Shown: positions 11,488 to 24,000 of the stretch, piece after piece
Layout of the letters: the number at the start of each line of letters is the position of its first letter
Position numbering within the stretch: position 1 is the stretch's first letter
Assembly: GCF_002865645.1 (NCBI RefSeq)
Contig: NW_020194541.1
Span: forward strand, 103,181-167,180
Direction: 5' to 3'
DNA from: Hyaloscypha bicolor E
Taxonomy: Eukaryota; Ascomycota; Leotiomycetes; Helotiales; Hyaloscyphaceae
Length of the DNA stretch: 64,000 nt
Notes under the pieces: model-generated
Seen by the model: only the letters and a program-made list of their open reading frames with translations
Told to the model about the DNA's origin: nothing
The model's database searches: none
Program-made: the position numbers and the translations under genes

Positions 11488-14400
11488 CTATCTAAGAGTA
11501 GATAAGATGGCCGATGAGAATCCGATAATAAGCACCTTTCCAGATTGACAGCCAATAGCGATTGTCGACCCCGATAGCGAAATATCAGAACTAAAAGCCC
11601 GGTAGTCAGGCGGTAACCAGAGCAAGTTCTGGGTGTTCCATGTAATCCACGGCCCGCAAATTCCCAATCCTTGGCAGTTGCTTTTACCAGTGGCCTCTTG
11701 AGAAGATTCGGACAAAGTGGGAAGCTTAGTTCTTTCTACCTTAAAACTTCCGACGTTTGTAATAAGGATTGAGTCCGTAATATCAAATGATAAACTCGTG
11801 ATATTACCGGAAACTGCGACACTTTGCTGGTGAAAGCCTGTAGCCGCGTCCCAGACCTTGACGGTATTGTTGTTTGACGCCGACGCCAGTAGCTTTGAGT
11901 CGTGCGAGAAAGCGACTGACCTAACCCAATTACTATAGCCAAGCGTTTGCTGGAGCGAACCTGTAGTCACGTCCCAAATCTTGATAGTTTTATCGTCTGA
12001 TGCCGATGCTAGTAGCTTTGAGTTATACGAGAAAGTAATTGACCTAACCCAATTGCTATGGCCCTCGAGCGTCTGCCGGAGAGAGCCTGCAGCCGCGTCC
12101 CAGATCTTAATGGTGTTATCGTCTGATGCTGATGCCAGTAACTTCGAATCGTGCGAGAAGGCAACTGAGTTAACCCAATTACTATGGCCCTTGAGCGTTT
12201 GCTGGAGCAAGCCTGTAGCCGTGTCCCAGACCTTGATAGTGTTATCATGTGACGCTGATACTAGTAGCTTCGAGTCGTGCGAAAAGGCAACTGAGTTGAC
12301 CCAATCGCTATGGCCCTCGAGCGTTTGCTGGAGAGAGCCTGTAACCGTGTTCCAGACCTTGACGGTGTTATCATGTGACGCTGACGCTAGCAGCTTCGAG
12401 TTATGCGAAAAGGCAATTGACCTGAGCGAACTACTATGGCCTTTGAGCGTCTGCTGGAGAGAGCCTATAGCTGTATCCCAGATCTTAATGGTATTATCGT
12501 CTGACGCTGACGCTAGTAGCTTTGAGTCGTGCGAGAAGGTGACTGAATTAACCCAATTACTATGGCCCTTGAGCGTTTGCTGAAGCAGACCTGTAGCCGT
12601 ATCCCAGACCTTAATAGTATTGTCATGTGACGCTGACGCTAGCAGCTTCGAGTCGTGTGAGAAGGCCACTGACCTAACCCAATCGCTGTGGCCCTTAAGT
12701 GTTTGCTGGAGAGAGCCTACAGCCATATCCCAGACCTTAATAGTGCAATCACTTGACGCCGATGCTAGTAACTTCGATTCGTGTGAGAAGGCGACTGATG
12801 TGACCGAACCGCTGTGGCCCTCGAGTGTCTCAAAAGCGGTATTCCATTCCAGATCTATATTTGGCTGCTGTGAGATCCAATCAGGTATGTAATTCTGGAA
12901 TATATTTCGAATGGTACTTTCTTTTGGAGCAAAGACAAGTGCAGAAGAGTAGAGCTGGAGTGGCGATGAGTCGGCTATTGAGCAGAAGCTAAGGACAAAA
13001 CGCTTCGCATCGCGAAGAAATTGAGATAGTTGAATACTTTTTGTAGACTTTAATTACGTTTCAGTAGATGCTTGTGGTTAATATTAGAGAGTGACTTACT
13101 TCTACCATAGCTACCAGGTTGTCGATCATACTAATGCTTTCTCGTAGCCTTCCAATAAGGCTTAATGATTCAAGCCAATGGAGGAAGTGATACTTTAGAA
13201 AATTGTGGACTTGTTCGTTGTCGCATATAATGCTTCCGCCCTCTTTCAAGTGATATACCCAATATTGGCAAGCATATTGGATGTCTGGTGGTAGGTGTGA
13301 ATCTATCGTTTGTCTATCAATATCTGCCCGTGGCCTTTCTGGTGTCTGAAGATCGCAGATATCTTTCTTGATATACTTGCTAATAGACAAGCGTTGGAGG
13401 CATCTTGTTGCCAGCTTTGTATGAACATCCTTCTCGTCGACCCAGAAGGGGTTTATCCCGCGCTTCTCAGGGTCGACGAGGAAGTCCCGGAATGACAAAT
13501 GGAGTAGCCGTATAGGGCAATCAAAACGAGAGGGGATGCTTAGAACCGAGTGGAGGAGATCTGTTCTGCTATCGACTGTACCTTCAGGAACTCCAAGTAG
13601 TCGATCGAGGGAAGTAGCAGAAAGAGGGCTAGCGAGAATGACGATTGAGCCGACGACTTGCTGGAATTCTTCTACTAGACCTCTTCTCTCCGAACTAGTA
13701 ACTCCGATAAGTAATTGGTCCAGGACTGGGAGATACGTTATATCAAGTTTGGATGATTGGCTTCTAGTCTCATATTTTAGGACCTTAGCAAGCTGATCCT
13801 TCGGTTGGCCGCATTTTCGGTCATTAATAAACCGGCAGACTGTTGTAGCAAAAATGAATAATGGGATAGCCATTCTAACTAAGCTTTGAACGTTTGCTTG
13901 ACCTGGCCAATCCGCGGGTAATTGCCGGTTTGATGTGACTGATTTATTATAATCATCACGGATTATTGCTAGCTCGTATTCTAGGAATGCAGAGATGTCT
14001 TCCTTGACAATATGTCTAGGGATTTGATGAAGAGCTAGTCCTTCATACTTACCGCTTATATCCTCAAAGCCGACGCGAATAGACAGCTCTGGCCTGCTTG
14101 TTAAAAAGAACTTGAGTCGTACCGATGTTATGCGTTGTACTTGTGAAAGGAGGCGAATTATGATTCTGACATCCTCCTCTCGGTCGCACTCGTCAAGGGC
14201 ATCAATCACAACCACTATTCTCGAAGACTCTTGCAAGTCTCTTTGCATCTTGCCTAAAGGTTGCAAGACGAGCGTTTCAAACTGTTGCTTTAGGGCCTTT
14301 GTCGAGATAACTGGGTCGGCCTCGATCGCAGTTTGGACGTATGGCGCTAAGGAAGGCAGTTTTTGGACAAGCTGAGTAGCAATTGTTGTAATGAGCAATC

Positions 14401-15184
14401 CTGCATGGCCACGGTCGCCTTCGCCCCTCTTAAAGAAAAAACTTGCGCCGAGATCTCCCTTATCGGCGAAGTTTTGGGCCACTGTACGGGAGATTGTAGA
14501 CTTGCCAGTACCCGCCATTCCATTCAGCCAGAAAATACATTCGCTGCCTTGATTACTAGCCCAGGTATTTATCTGTCGAAGAAGTTCTACTCGAGTGCCT
14601 TGGTAGCATCTGGCATTATGTTCTTCGTCGTGGGAGTCGAATGCGGCATTATCGACGGATCGCAGTCTATTAAGAACTGTTCCTTGATAGAGACTAAGGA
14701 TTTGTACCCTATAGGCAACATTATTAACTTCTGCTATGTGAAATATGAACAAAATCACTTACTCTTGGTCGACTTGGAGACTGAAAGATATGTTGGACTT
14801 GCAATTTCCGAGTTTCTTCATGACTCCATCCACATCGTTGCTCTTAATAGGCCAGCTTAAGGCGCGTATTCCATAATGGCTCATCAATTTATTCCTTCTT
14901 CGAGGCTCTAGCTTCGTCTCTAGCTGTGCGAGCTGCTTCCTACAGTCCTCGACTCCCTCACGCAAGCTCTGGGATTCCTGGAGCTTCACACCATTTGGGC
15001 CGTCACACAGCGACTGGACCCTTTCAAGGGTTGCTTTCAATCCTTGAGCCTCCCTTTGAAGGCGTTCGATGTCGTCTCGGGCATTCTTGACATTGCCGTA
15101 GTACTCAGAGCACCGTGAGGTAACCTTTGCGGACAAATCGATAACTGCTATAACGCTTGCGGCAAGTCCTAGAGTCTCTGCCAT
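11488..15184 (-). CDS. STAND/NLR-like protein: HeLo/SesA-type N-terminus, NACHT, WD40
   Basis: Model: complement(11488..13047, 13100..14708, 14763..15184), 1,196 aa. The introns are 52 and 54 nt, GT-AG, and frame is exact. Residues 1-140 form an N-terminal domain of the fungal HeLo-like/SesA type (start MAETLGLAASVIAVID). NACHT starts near 180, with P-loop GMAGTGKST at about 204-212 and Walker B VVVIDALDECD at about 306-316. A linker starting DAKRF leads to eight WD40 repeats of 42 aa (about 752-1090), then a degenerate C-terminal blade region. This is the HET-E/HNWD architecture of Podospora. Known members act in the cytosol as nonself sensors: the repeats bind a ligand, NACHT oligomerises and the N-terminus triggers cell death. 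Here function is inferred. Repeat 8 lacks part of the GH motif (LGYSNW). There are no internal stops. The gene stands alone between RIP-ed blocks. Confidence 0.92.
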
Positions 15185-17091
15185 TGTTGTTGCGAAGAGG
15201 CCTACGAACAGAGCGCGTAACAGACATTTTCGTTCCTACGGCTGAGATTCGAGTTGGGACGAGGCTTCCTGTTTGGCCTGAGGACTCAGTTCTAAGAATA
15301 GACCAACACGATCACGTGATCTTTGATTGTGACTCGATCTTCGGAATTGAACACATTATATTCCCAGCACCCTTACAGCCGTTATAATAGCGCAAGTCGA
15401 TCTAGTAATAGCTGCCCTCGACATGTTCCGTATTCTCTCGAGAATACCCATACAGCCTTTCTGAACTTAATAAAGTTCCTATTTTAATATATATTATAAT
15501 ATTAAAATTATAAAAGTATTTTAAATTAATAATAAATTATTAAATAGTAATGCCTTTTTTTATATTTTATAGTTTTTGGTTATTATAAGCGCTATATAAA
15601 CTTTATATAAGCTTTCTTTAAACAAGTTTTACTTCTTAGTATATAACTTTTATAAGAGCTCTTATATATAATAATATAAGATAAAGCTTATAAACATAAT
15701 TAATTTAAAGACTTAGCTTTTATAAGAAACTAATTAATACTTACTTTTAAAGCTTTATATACTTCTTTATATATTCTCTAGTATTTCATTAAGTATAATA
15801 TAAGTACTAGCCCCGATTAGGCAATATAATCTTATATAAGTATTACTTTAATTAAGTAATTTAATTTAGTTTAATATTTACTTTATTATATATATTTATT
15901 TATCTTATTTTACTTATTAGTAAATAAAGCATTATTTAATATATTTAAAATTAATATATAAAGCAAAATTAGTATGCCTTTCCTATAATATTTAATTATG
16001 CTTTAGTTTTATTACTTGTATTCTAAATAATCTAATTATATATAGTTTATTAATAAAAAGTTACTGCTTTAATAGATTATAGCATTAGTGCTCATACTAG
16101 GAGCCAGAAGTTTCCTAGTAATCAAGTTCTTCTCACTATTAATAATAATCTTACTGGGAAATTGTGCTTCCATTTCGTTATGCTGCAGTACAACGTACGG
16201 TACTTTTCCGCTCTGTAGAAGTGTCGGCCCGAGCAGGCTCGAGCTGCGCGTTTGTCCCTTTTTCGCTTGTTTCATTAACATTTCCTGTAAAATTACGTGC
16301 GTTGCCTTTTACTTCTTATATCGCCGTCTATATTACTTACAGGCTTGGAATTTAATAAAAAGACAGTTCAACAGCATATTATTACGTTCCGAAATATTAG
16401 ATTAGCATAGTTTCCTTTTATCAAATTCTTTGATTTATTGATTTTTACGACTTTTAGTTTTCTCGCATTCCTTGAGTTTTGAGCCGAACGTCACTAAATT
16501 AGCCCGTATGCGAGCCATTTGTGAGTCACGAATCGTCAAGAAAGCGGTTGATGAGTCGTTGATGTCAAGGTTCCCGCCCCGAATTGGTTCGTTTGCCTCG
16601 CGTTTATAAGCCCACCCAGATGGTGGTGATATAACAATCCCTAAGCAGCATATTCGGCTCTACGGCGCCAGCCACTATTGCATGGAATACAAAGACGATT
16701 TTTTCTCCGTTAGCTTAAGTGGAATAATGCCTATCACGAGGCACTATATATCAAGCTCGCGAATGAATAAGGCTCTGTTTCACAACCCTTGAATACTGGT
16801 ATTTATCAGAATTCAAACACCAGCCTTTGTTTATTACAAAAATAAGTCTTTCGCATATTTTTATTTACTAGTAACTATTACTGGCATTCAAATACTAGTA
16901 ATAGCTCCCATACTAATCTCAGAATTTATAAAACTACTTATTATAAGTAGTTTTATAATTGTTAAGTATTTGAATACTAGCTTTAATTACTTTTATAAGC
17001 CTCTCTGAGTATAAATTATTTTTAAAGCTTTATATTTGCAATTTTACTAGAACTTATCCCGTATTAATTTATTTAGTAATAAGTAATATAA
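15185..17091. other. AT-rich gene-free spacer upstream of the NLR gene
   Basis: 15,185-15,430 is the 5' flank of the NLR gene with normal composition. 15,470-16,080 is AT-rich and frame-free, like the left block. 16,081-16,780 is of mixed composition without a convincing gene. 16,800-17,090 is AT-rich again and holds a near-perfect palindrome at about 16,928-16,960 (arms TATAAAACTACTTA) flanked by further inverted TTCAAATAC/GTATTTGAA boxes. These look like fragments of foldback elements. Confidence 0.6.
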
Positions 17092-17667
17092 GGCCCCGTT
17101 TTACACGGCTGCACGCCTTTTAATTACAAGTAATTATAATAACTAAATACTAGCTTTTATTATTCGATAATTAAGGCTAGTATTTAATAAATTAAAATTA
17201 TTTTACAAGAACTAATTAATTAATAATTATTCTAATTATAAAGGTTTTAGCTTTATTTTTACTAATATTTTTAGTATTTAGTTTTAGTTTTATTAATTTC
17301 TAAATATTCTCTTTATAATAATTAAAAACATAATTATATCTTATATTACTTATTATTAAATAAGTTAATATAAGATAGATTTTATAAGAATTATAAAATA
17401 TAAAGCTTTAGAAAGAATTTATATTATAAAGAAGCTTATAAAAATTAAAAAAAGATATTATTTAAATACTTAATATTTATAAACCTAATTATAATAAGTA
17501 ATTTTATAAATATTAAGATTAATATAAAAGTAATTATTAGTTACTTATTTCTTGCAAAATAATTTTAATTTATTAAATACTAGCCTTAATTATCGAGTAA
17601 TAAAAGCTAGTATTTGGTTATTATAATTACTTGTAATTAAGAGACATGCGGCCGTGCGAAACAGGCC
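17092..17667. mobile_element. Element with about 120-bp terminal inverted repeats
   Basis: Bases from 17,092 (GGCCCCGTTTTACACGGC) and the reverse complement of the run ending at 17,667 (GGCCTGTTTCGCACGGC) match for about 120 bp inward, including AATTACAAGTAATTATAAT and TAATTAAGGCTAGTATTTAA. Differences are almost all transitions. The interior is AT-rich and codes for nothing. No clear target duplication is visible. A third related end (GGCTCTGTTTCACA) lies at about 16,773, so copies may be nested. It is a MITE or foldback element of unknown superfamily; the GGCC start recalls PIF/Harbinger ends, but weakly. Confidence 0.65.
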
Positions 17668-18561
17668 TTGAGTTAATCTCATTAATTAACGAGCTTTCAT
17701 GTTCCTATTCAACTTTCAAGACGGGGAGATGGACAAACATAAAAAAATCCCTTCTGAGACCCACAGTGTAGCTAAAAGTTCGAGCCCACCAAGATATTAT
17801 TTCAGTGGAAACTCACATTGATGATCGGTATGAGGGCTTGGAACTCCAAATGTATCGTTATCTTTCTCTAGATTTGGAGAGAAGGTTCCCAGCGAATTCT
17901 ATTTACGGAGACAAGATTGTTTGTTTAGCTGAATATCGTATGTTATATCTACTTCGACATGCTTGTGAAAACAGATAGCAAAATTCGGATCTGAAAGAAT
18001 GTTTCTTGGCGAATTTCGTGACATTTCCTCGGAAGGATCTTTGGCACTATGGTATCAGAAAACCTCCCCCGAAGAGCATTTCCTTAGAAAGATCTATGTT
18101 GATCATGTAGAATCCTGGGCTCAGTCGTGTCGTTATGAAAGAGATCCAAAATATGCTATTTATGCACTTCATTAGTAAGAGTGGCATACCTTGTGCGTCG
18201 GTGGGTCAAATAATATTGAGTACCGGTTCTTCCTATTCTTTCAAAGTCTCATTCATATTGTAAGATATTTTCGAAGGGAGTCAACCTTCTTCAAAGATAG
18301 CGTCCACACCAGCACAAGTTATCCTTGTCCTTTCGAAGTTGATTAACTGTAGGAGGTCAAACACACCCTCATGCTGGCCGTTCGGATTTCGGGATTGCCA
18401 AGACATTCCGCTCCGTCAGGGGTCATAAGCCGTTTGTCAGCACGACTCTGGTCACCGAAACCTCCGTCGCCAATACAGTCACATCTCTGATCTGGAGAAC
18501 TATTGTAACAGATCTGCACCTTGGACCTTTACAACTTCTGGCTATTTCCGTAAGGAAAAAT
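17668..18561. other. Gene-free stretch before the Zn2Cys6 regulator
   Basis: Normal base composition, no supported frame. The part nearest 18,562 is presumably the promoter of the following regulator. No repeat or RNA was recognised. Confidence 0.4.
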
Positions 18562-20516
18562 ATGGACCGCCATACATCAGTGTCTCTCGGGACGCCAGCA
18601 CCATATGGACAAGCTTGTGCTAACTGTGTCCGGTCCAAATGCAAGTGTATCATCCGCCATGCTGGTGGACCTTGTGAGAGGTCAGAAACCTCTAGCAAGT
18701 CGCAGTAATATGACATGCTGATTGACATACGATGTTTAGGTGCCGTCGCTTAGACAATGAGTGCCGCCCAGCAGAGTCAGTTCGACGTCGGAGTCGGCGG
18801 AAGCCTGTGGTGTCCAGGACAGCACGACTCGAGGAAAAGCTAGATGGCCTCGTGTCATTGATTAAGGCTGGAGCGCAATCTAGTGGGGTCGTGAAAACAC
18901 CTCATGAAATGATTGTAGAAAATTCTTCGCCTCGTGGCACTTATCATCCTGTAGCAGTCTCGACACCTCCCACTGATGGTTCCACGGGCTCTCCGTACAG
19001 CCTTCAACCATATGGCTTCTTGGACACAGACTTCGAACCCTCTCCAGCCGACGCAGAGTCATATCTTATAAATTTCCAGACCTACAAATCCAAATACTTC
19101 CCGTTTATTTATATCCTACCTACAACAAGGGCGCAAGACCTCCGACAAGAGCGACCGTTTCTATGGCTTTGCATAATGACAGTCGGCTCAAAATCAACAT
19201 CACAGCAACAAGTTTTGGGTACCCGAATCCGACAAACTGTAGCGCAAGAAATGGTCATTGAGTCCGAGAAGAGTATCGATCTCCTGTTAGGACTTCTAAC
19301 ATTTTGCTGGTGGTATGTTATTTCGTCTCTTCGAAAGGGCAGAATCTGGCATTGACCACCGCATTTTAGGGCTCACTACCAAGTGGGTACGAAAGGATTC
19401 CTGGGTGTTTTTACTCAACTCGCGATATCCTTGGTCTTTGACCAAGGACTTAATAAACAAGTCCGTAAAGACTTCCGTCCGCTGGTCTGCCTGAAGGCGA
19501 ACTATTCGAGGGCACCTACACCTCGGACCATGGAGGAGCGGAGAGCTGTGCTGGGTTGCTTCTTGGTTACATCAGTGTACGTTGATTATTTTAATTCATC
19601 CTCGAACCTACACTTATTGTTTCAGAATATCCTCATTCGTTCAAAAAATCGATGCACTTCGTTGGACACCGCATTTGGATGAATGTCTTCAAGTCTTAGA
19701 CGAAGCAAAAGAATGTTTCAGCGATGGGATTTTAGTCCAGCAAGTGCGATTGCAATTAATAACTGAGCGAGTGACTCGGGCTATATTGGATGACGGAGTA
19801 TCAGAAACTACGAAACGTGCCATGAAGCCCACGTCTTTCTGTCTCGAAGTCTTCCAATCGCAACTGCGTGACATTAAAACCGAGCTTCTCGCTCAACCTC
19901 AAACGGATGGTTAGCTTCAATACACCAATTGATCTATATTCCTACTCACATTACAGCAGATGCGGTGTTGTTTCATCTTTACAACGCAGAGCTAGAAGTC
20001 TCCCTTCCACTCACGTTTCTCCATGGAACAACACTTCAGCCACGGAAATCTGTCGATCCAGGCGTTCGGGCAATAAAGTCATGGTTTGACACCCTTTTTG
20101 CGATACCAGTAGCCACCTACGCTGGGTTGCCCTTCTCCATACTCTCGCAACTGGTCCGCTGCCTAGTTACGCTCTCTCGGCTCATAAGTCAAGTCGATTC
20201 TGGCTGGATGGAGAACAGTATTTGGACAACCGCGGATGCGCTCTCCACGATGAATCGTGTGATTGACAACTTCGAACAAGTTGCGGAACTCGCTGGGCTG
20301 GATAATAGTGGCTTCCCGGAAGGAGACCTATTCTTTCGAACAGCACAGATGTTTCGTACCATTCGGCCAGGCATGGAGACACATTTGGTCCAAGATGACT
20401 TACTAAATATTCCTCCTTCGCAGAGTGTCAATGGAATGTTTTGTCCTGACAACATTCCTGTCATGGGTTCTGACGACGATTGGCTCATGGACCTTCTCCT
20501 TTCTTCAAATAATTAA
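18562..20516 (+). CDS. Zn2Cys6 transcription factor (580 aa)
   Basis: Model: 18562..18680, 18740..19312, 19370..19576, 19626..19909, 19957..20516. The four introns are 47-59 nt, GT-AG, and all junctions keep frame. The zinc cluster is at residues 19-48: C19-X2-C22-X6-C29-X8-C38-X2-C41-X6-C48. The first intron falls inside it, before C41. A basic linker RRRSRRKP and a short coiled stretch (ARLEEKLDGLV) follow, as in GAL4-type DNA binders. The remainder fits the fungal-specific regulatory middle domain (TFCWWAHYQ motif near 230). It is a nuclear DNA-binding regulator; targets are unknown. It lies 515 bp upstream of, and in line with, an MFS exporter, so it may control that gene. The start was chosen as the ATG 18 codons before the first cysteine. 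Confidence 0.88.
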
Positions 20517-20883
20517 CACTTATGTATTATCTTGAACGCGGCCGCCGCACAAGAATGATACATTTTTATGAGGAATTTCTTCCCGTTGGGAAAATCATTC
20601 GGCGTGTATAGATGAACCAGCAATTTCGGGGCTGGAACCGATGTGGAATAGTAGACTTAGTGGTTCATATTACGAATACTTGATGAACACAATAGCCCCG
20701 CTTCCTGACCAGCTGTGAATGAGAAGAGAAAAACCCCCTTTCAACAACGGTGCCGAAGCTAAGATTGGGCGCAGAAAAGATGTCGTTCCATATAAGGGAC
20801 TTGATTGGGTGTCGGATTTGGACCCTCTTCTTCAATCCCGACCGATGCTTACAAAGTTTTGGACTTCCTAGGCCCCTTCAACC

Positions 20884-20891
20884 TTATAAAA
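20884..20891 (+). promoter_or_regulatory. TATA-like box before the MFS exporter
   Basis: TTATAAAA stands 141 bp before the ATG at 21,032, inside the 515-bp gap to the upstream regulator. Position and sequence fit a TATA element. There is no other support. Confidence 0.35.
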
Positions 20892-21031
20892 TCTGTACAA
20901 CCTTCTCCTCAGTAAAGAAGTTTAGATTTCAAACTAGAATTCTCTCTAAATCACTCTCTTTTGTTATTTTCGACATCTCCCCTATCGCAAGGCCTATATT
21001 TTCTCACGGATTACCACCGCTTTGCAACCAA

Positions 21032-23157
21032 ATGGCTTCATCAACACCCCCTTCTCTCACCAAGAAAGTTTCTGAAATTGGACCAGAAGAGAGTAAAGAC
21101 GACCTCTCCGCCCCTCCCTCTGACAACAGCCAGGCAGGATTCTATGAAGATCCCAAGTCAGCGCCAGAAGCTCCTCAGCCAACGCAGGATCAAGAATGGG
21201 TGTCTGGCTTCAAGCTTCTTACTATCATGACCGCCGTCTCGCTAGTGTGTCTGCTCATGCTGCTGGACACGTCAATCATCGTTACGGCAGGTGGTAAAGC
21301 TCTCTCGATTTCTTTCCCAGCTAAGATGTAGCTATAGGCTATTCCGAAAATCACAAACGACTTCCATTCTTTGCCCGACGTGGGCTGGTACGGTTCCGGA
21401 TACCAGGTTGCAAGGTACGTTGAGCTTCCTTCCCTTGCAAGTATAGCTAGCTCACATGATTCTAGTGCGGTCCTGCAACCGCTGACGGGGAAGTTTTACT
21501 CGAACTTCAACTCCAACGTCAGCAAACATATTCCATTCTCGTGGATCCAGTTGTTACTCACACTTACGTCTAGTGGACCTTCCTCGCCTTCTTCGCCATT
21601 TTTGAACTAGCCTCTCTGCTATGTGGAGTGGCCAACTCTTCGAAGATGTTGATTGTGGGACGGGTCGTCGCCGGCATGGGAAGTTCTGGCATAACGAACG
21701 GTGCTTTTACCATCATTGCTGGATGTGTCCCTATGGCAAAAAGACCAGGTATGTTCCCCAGAAAGAAAAATTAGTTCGTCGATTAACCATGTTTGTAGCT
21801 CTCATTGGATTTGTTACCGCTTGTATGTTCTAGCTTCACTCCTTTCCTACCGAAAACATGTTCACCCGTTTATATAGTTTCACAACTGGGCCTGATAACG
21901 GGACCATTGATTGGTGGATTACTGACGGAATACACGACTTGGAGATGGTGTAAGTCACCTTCTTTCCGTATTTGGTTGATGTGTCTAATCGCCCCTTCGA
22001 TATCAGGCTTCTACATTAACCTCCCGATTGGAGGGTTTGTTGCAGTACTTTTAATATTCATCCACGTTCCCGACCAACTCCCCAAACCCCCTCCCCTGGC
22101 CGTCCTCAAAACGCTGCCAGAAAAACTCGACCTCACCGGTTTCGCACTCTTCGCGCCTGCCGTCATCCAACTATTACTGGCTCTACAATGGGGCGGTATC
22201 ACATATACCTGGAACAGTGCGAAGATCATCGGCCTGTTCTGCGGCGCCGGCGGTACATTCGCAGTCTTTCTAGCGTGGGATTACCGTAAGGGAGACGACG
22301 CAATGATCCCTTTCTCCACAATGGGAAAGAGGACTGTCTGGTCTAGCTGCGTGACGTACGGCCTCTTCATGGGCCAGCTCTTCACAGTTTCCTATTATCT
22401 GCCGATCTATTTCCAGGGTGTGAAAGGCGCGTCTCCTACTATGAGCGGTGTCTACGTTCTTCCTATTATTGGATTTCACATCCTCGCTGGCTTGATCTCT
22501 GGAGTCCTAAGTGAGTACCGTGCATATATCCCGAGTCCGTAGATTTCTTGCTGAGTCCTATAGTTGGAAAACTAGGCTACTATTTGCCCTTCAGTGTACT
22601 TGGTTCCCTCCTAGTAGCAATTGCAAATGGTCTCTTGTCTACATCATCCCCCGGAACATCGACTGGAAGATGGGTTGGATACCAGATCATCGGAGGTGTC
22701 GGTCGCGGACTTGGAATGCAACCAGTGAGCCCCCCCCCGTTCTTCAAACTCTCACCTGCAACTAACAGTTTACCGCGCTTTCCAGCCCATAATTGCCATT
22801 CAAAACACCTTACAGCCAGCCCAAATCCCCGTCGCCATGGCGCTCCTCATGTTCAGCCAAGCATTCGGCGGAGCGCTGTTCCTCAGCTTCTCCGACACCA
22901 TCTTGACCAACAGTCTTAAAACCCTGCTTCCCAAGTACTCCCCTTCCGTGGATCCTCAAGCTGTCATCAATGCCGGTGCAACGGGATTCCGAACCATTCT
23001 TCAAGGAGCCGACTTGGTAAACGTAGTGGTGGTGTATGCGAAGAGTGTGGATCGCGTTTTTTACTTGACTGCTGGAGCAGCAGTAGGCAGCTTCATGTCC
23101 TGTTGGTTTATGGGGTTCAAAGATATCAGGAAGAAGCAAACTGTTTCGAAAGCTTAG
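21032..23157 (+). CDS. 14-TM MFS drug:H+ antiporter (DHA2-type), 563 aa
   Basis: Model: 21032..21286, 21338..21414, 21466..21517, 21574..21748, 21799..21822, 21878..21949, 22007..22510, 22564..22724, 22786..23157. It has nine exons, one only 24 nt long. A polar N-terminus of about 57 residues precedes TM1, which holds the DHA2 motif ([13 protein letters not shown]). Further family signs are [27 protein letters not shown] and FYINLPIGG. It would sit in the plasma or vacuolar membrane and export small molecules. The first intron can be spliced in frame only as GC-AG (donor GCAGGT at 21,287); other donors break the LDxT...AIP spacing. A run of nine or ten C lies just inside intron 8. It follows a Zn2Cys6 gene on the same strand and may be its target. 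Confidence 0.88.
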
Positions 23158-24000
23158 GGTTTCCATTTCCTTACAGGTATCTTTCAGTAGGGCGAGATGA
23201 CATTTGACAATGAGCAACGAGCGCGTGGCGTTCATTGCTGCTCTAGTTGTCACTTTAGATGTATAGATAACAATTATAGAGGGAGAAGAGACCTTGCCAA
23301 TCTTACCACTTTCTAAGCCCAGAAAAATGAAAATGCCGTCGGTTCATGGGAAGTTTTTGGCGCCGCAGAACGGGTACTTTGACCTAAGCGAAAGAAAGTA
23401 TAAAGAATCGACGACAGCCATGTTGGGGTAACTCAGAGGAAGGATTTTCTCACTCAATGCTCTTGTACGCGGCTCAAGTCTTAGACGGAGCTCGATGGTA
23501 TGTCTACGAAGGCATGGCCAGCTTGTGGGAGGTCAATGGCCACAGGAAGGGGGGGGAATAAGTTTTCACCCGGAAATTAGTATTTGCGACCCCGTATCTG
23601 GAACTTCGGAGATTACCAAGCAGGTTAAGGATGTGAGGGTCGCGGAGTAGCTGCTCTTCTTGTTTGAAAACAATATTCCGCCGGGGATATGCCTTCTACC
23701 AAATACTATGTGCTGTGCTACAGCCTGCTGTGTAGAGTCACGATGGTGGCCAATATTGACATCAATCAAAGGAATGTATTTTTCTCGGTGCTGGCCAGGA
23801 CAGGGATTGAAGGCAGCTTATCCCAGTTTCCCAGTTTAACCGGCAAGAACCAATATTCATGATGTTGTCTTGGATGGTTCCATATGAAAAGACTCAAAGA
23901 TTTATAATACCTATCTTTTGTGCTAATATAGGATGGGAATTGTGTTTATATTAAGTATGAGTTCTATATTATCGAAATTAAATAAGTTTTTAGTAAAATT
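23158..24000. other. Intergenic, no gene seen
   Basis: 3' flank of the exporter. Composition turns AT-rich from about 23,900. Short frames here have no family features. The last eight bases (23,993-24,000) are the left target duplication of the hAT-like element. Confidence 0.5.

Noticed and set aside
11981..12583. 200-codon frame opposite the WD40 repeats
   Set aside because: Shadow of the 126-bp repeat unit read on the wrong strand, which keeps repeating open frames open.
22511..22555. Broken splice junction suggesting that the 21-23 kb MFS gene is a pseudogene
   Set aside because: Using the acceptor at 22,562-22,563 gives a 53-nt GT-AG intron and restores VLIGKLGYY, so the gene is intact.
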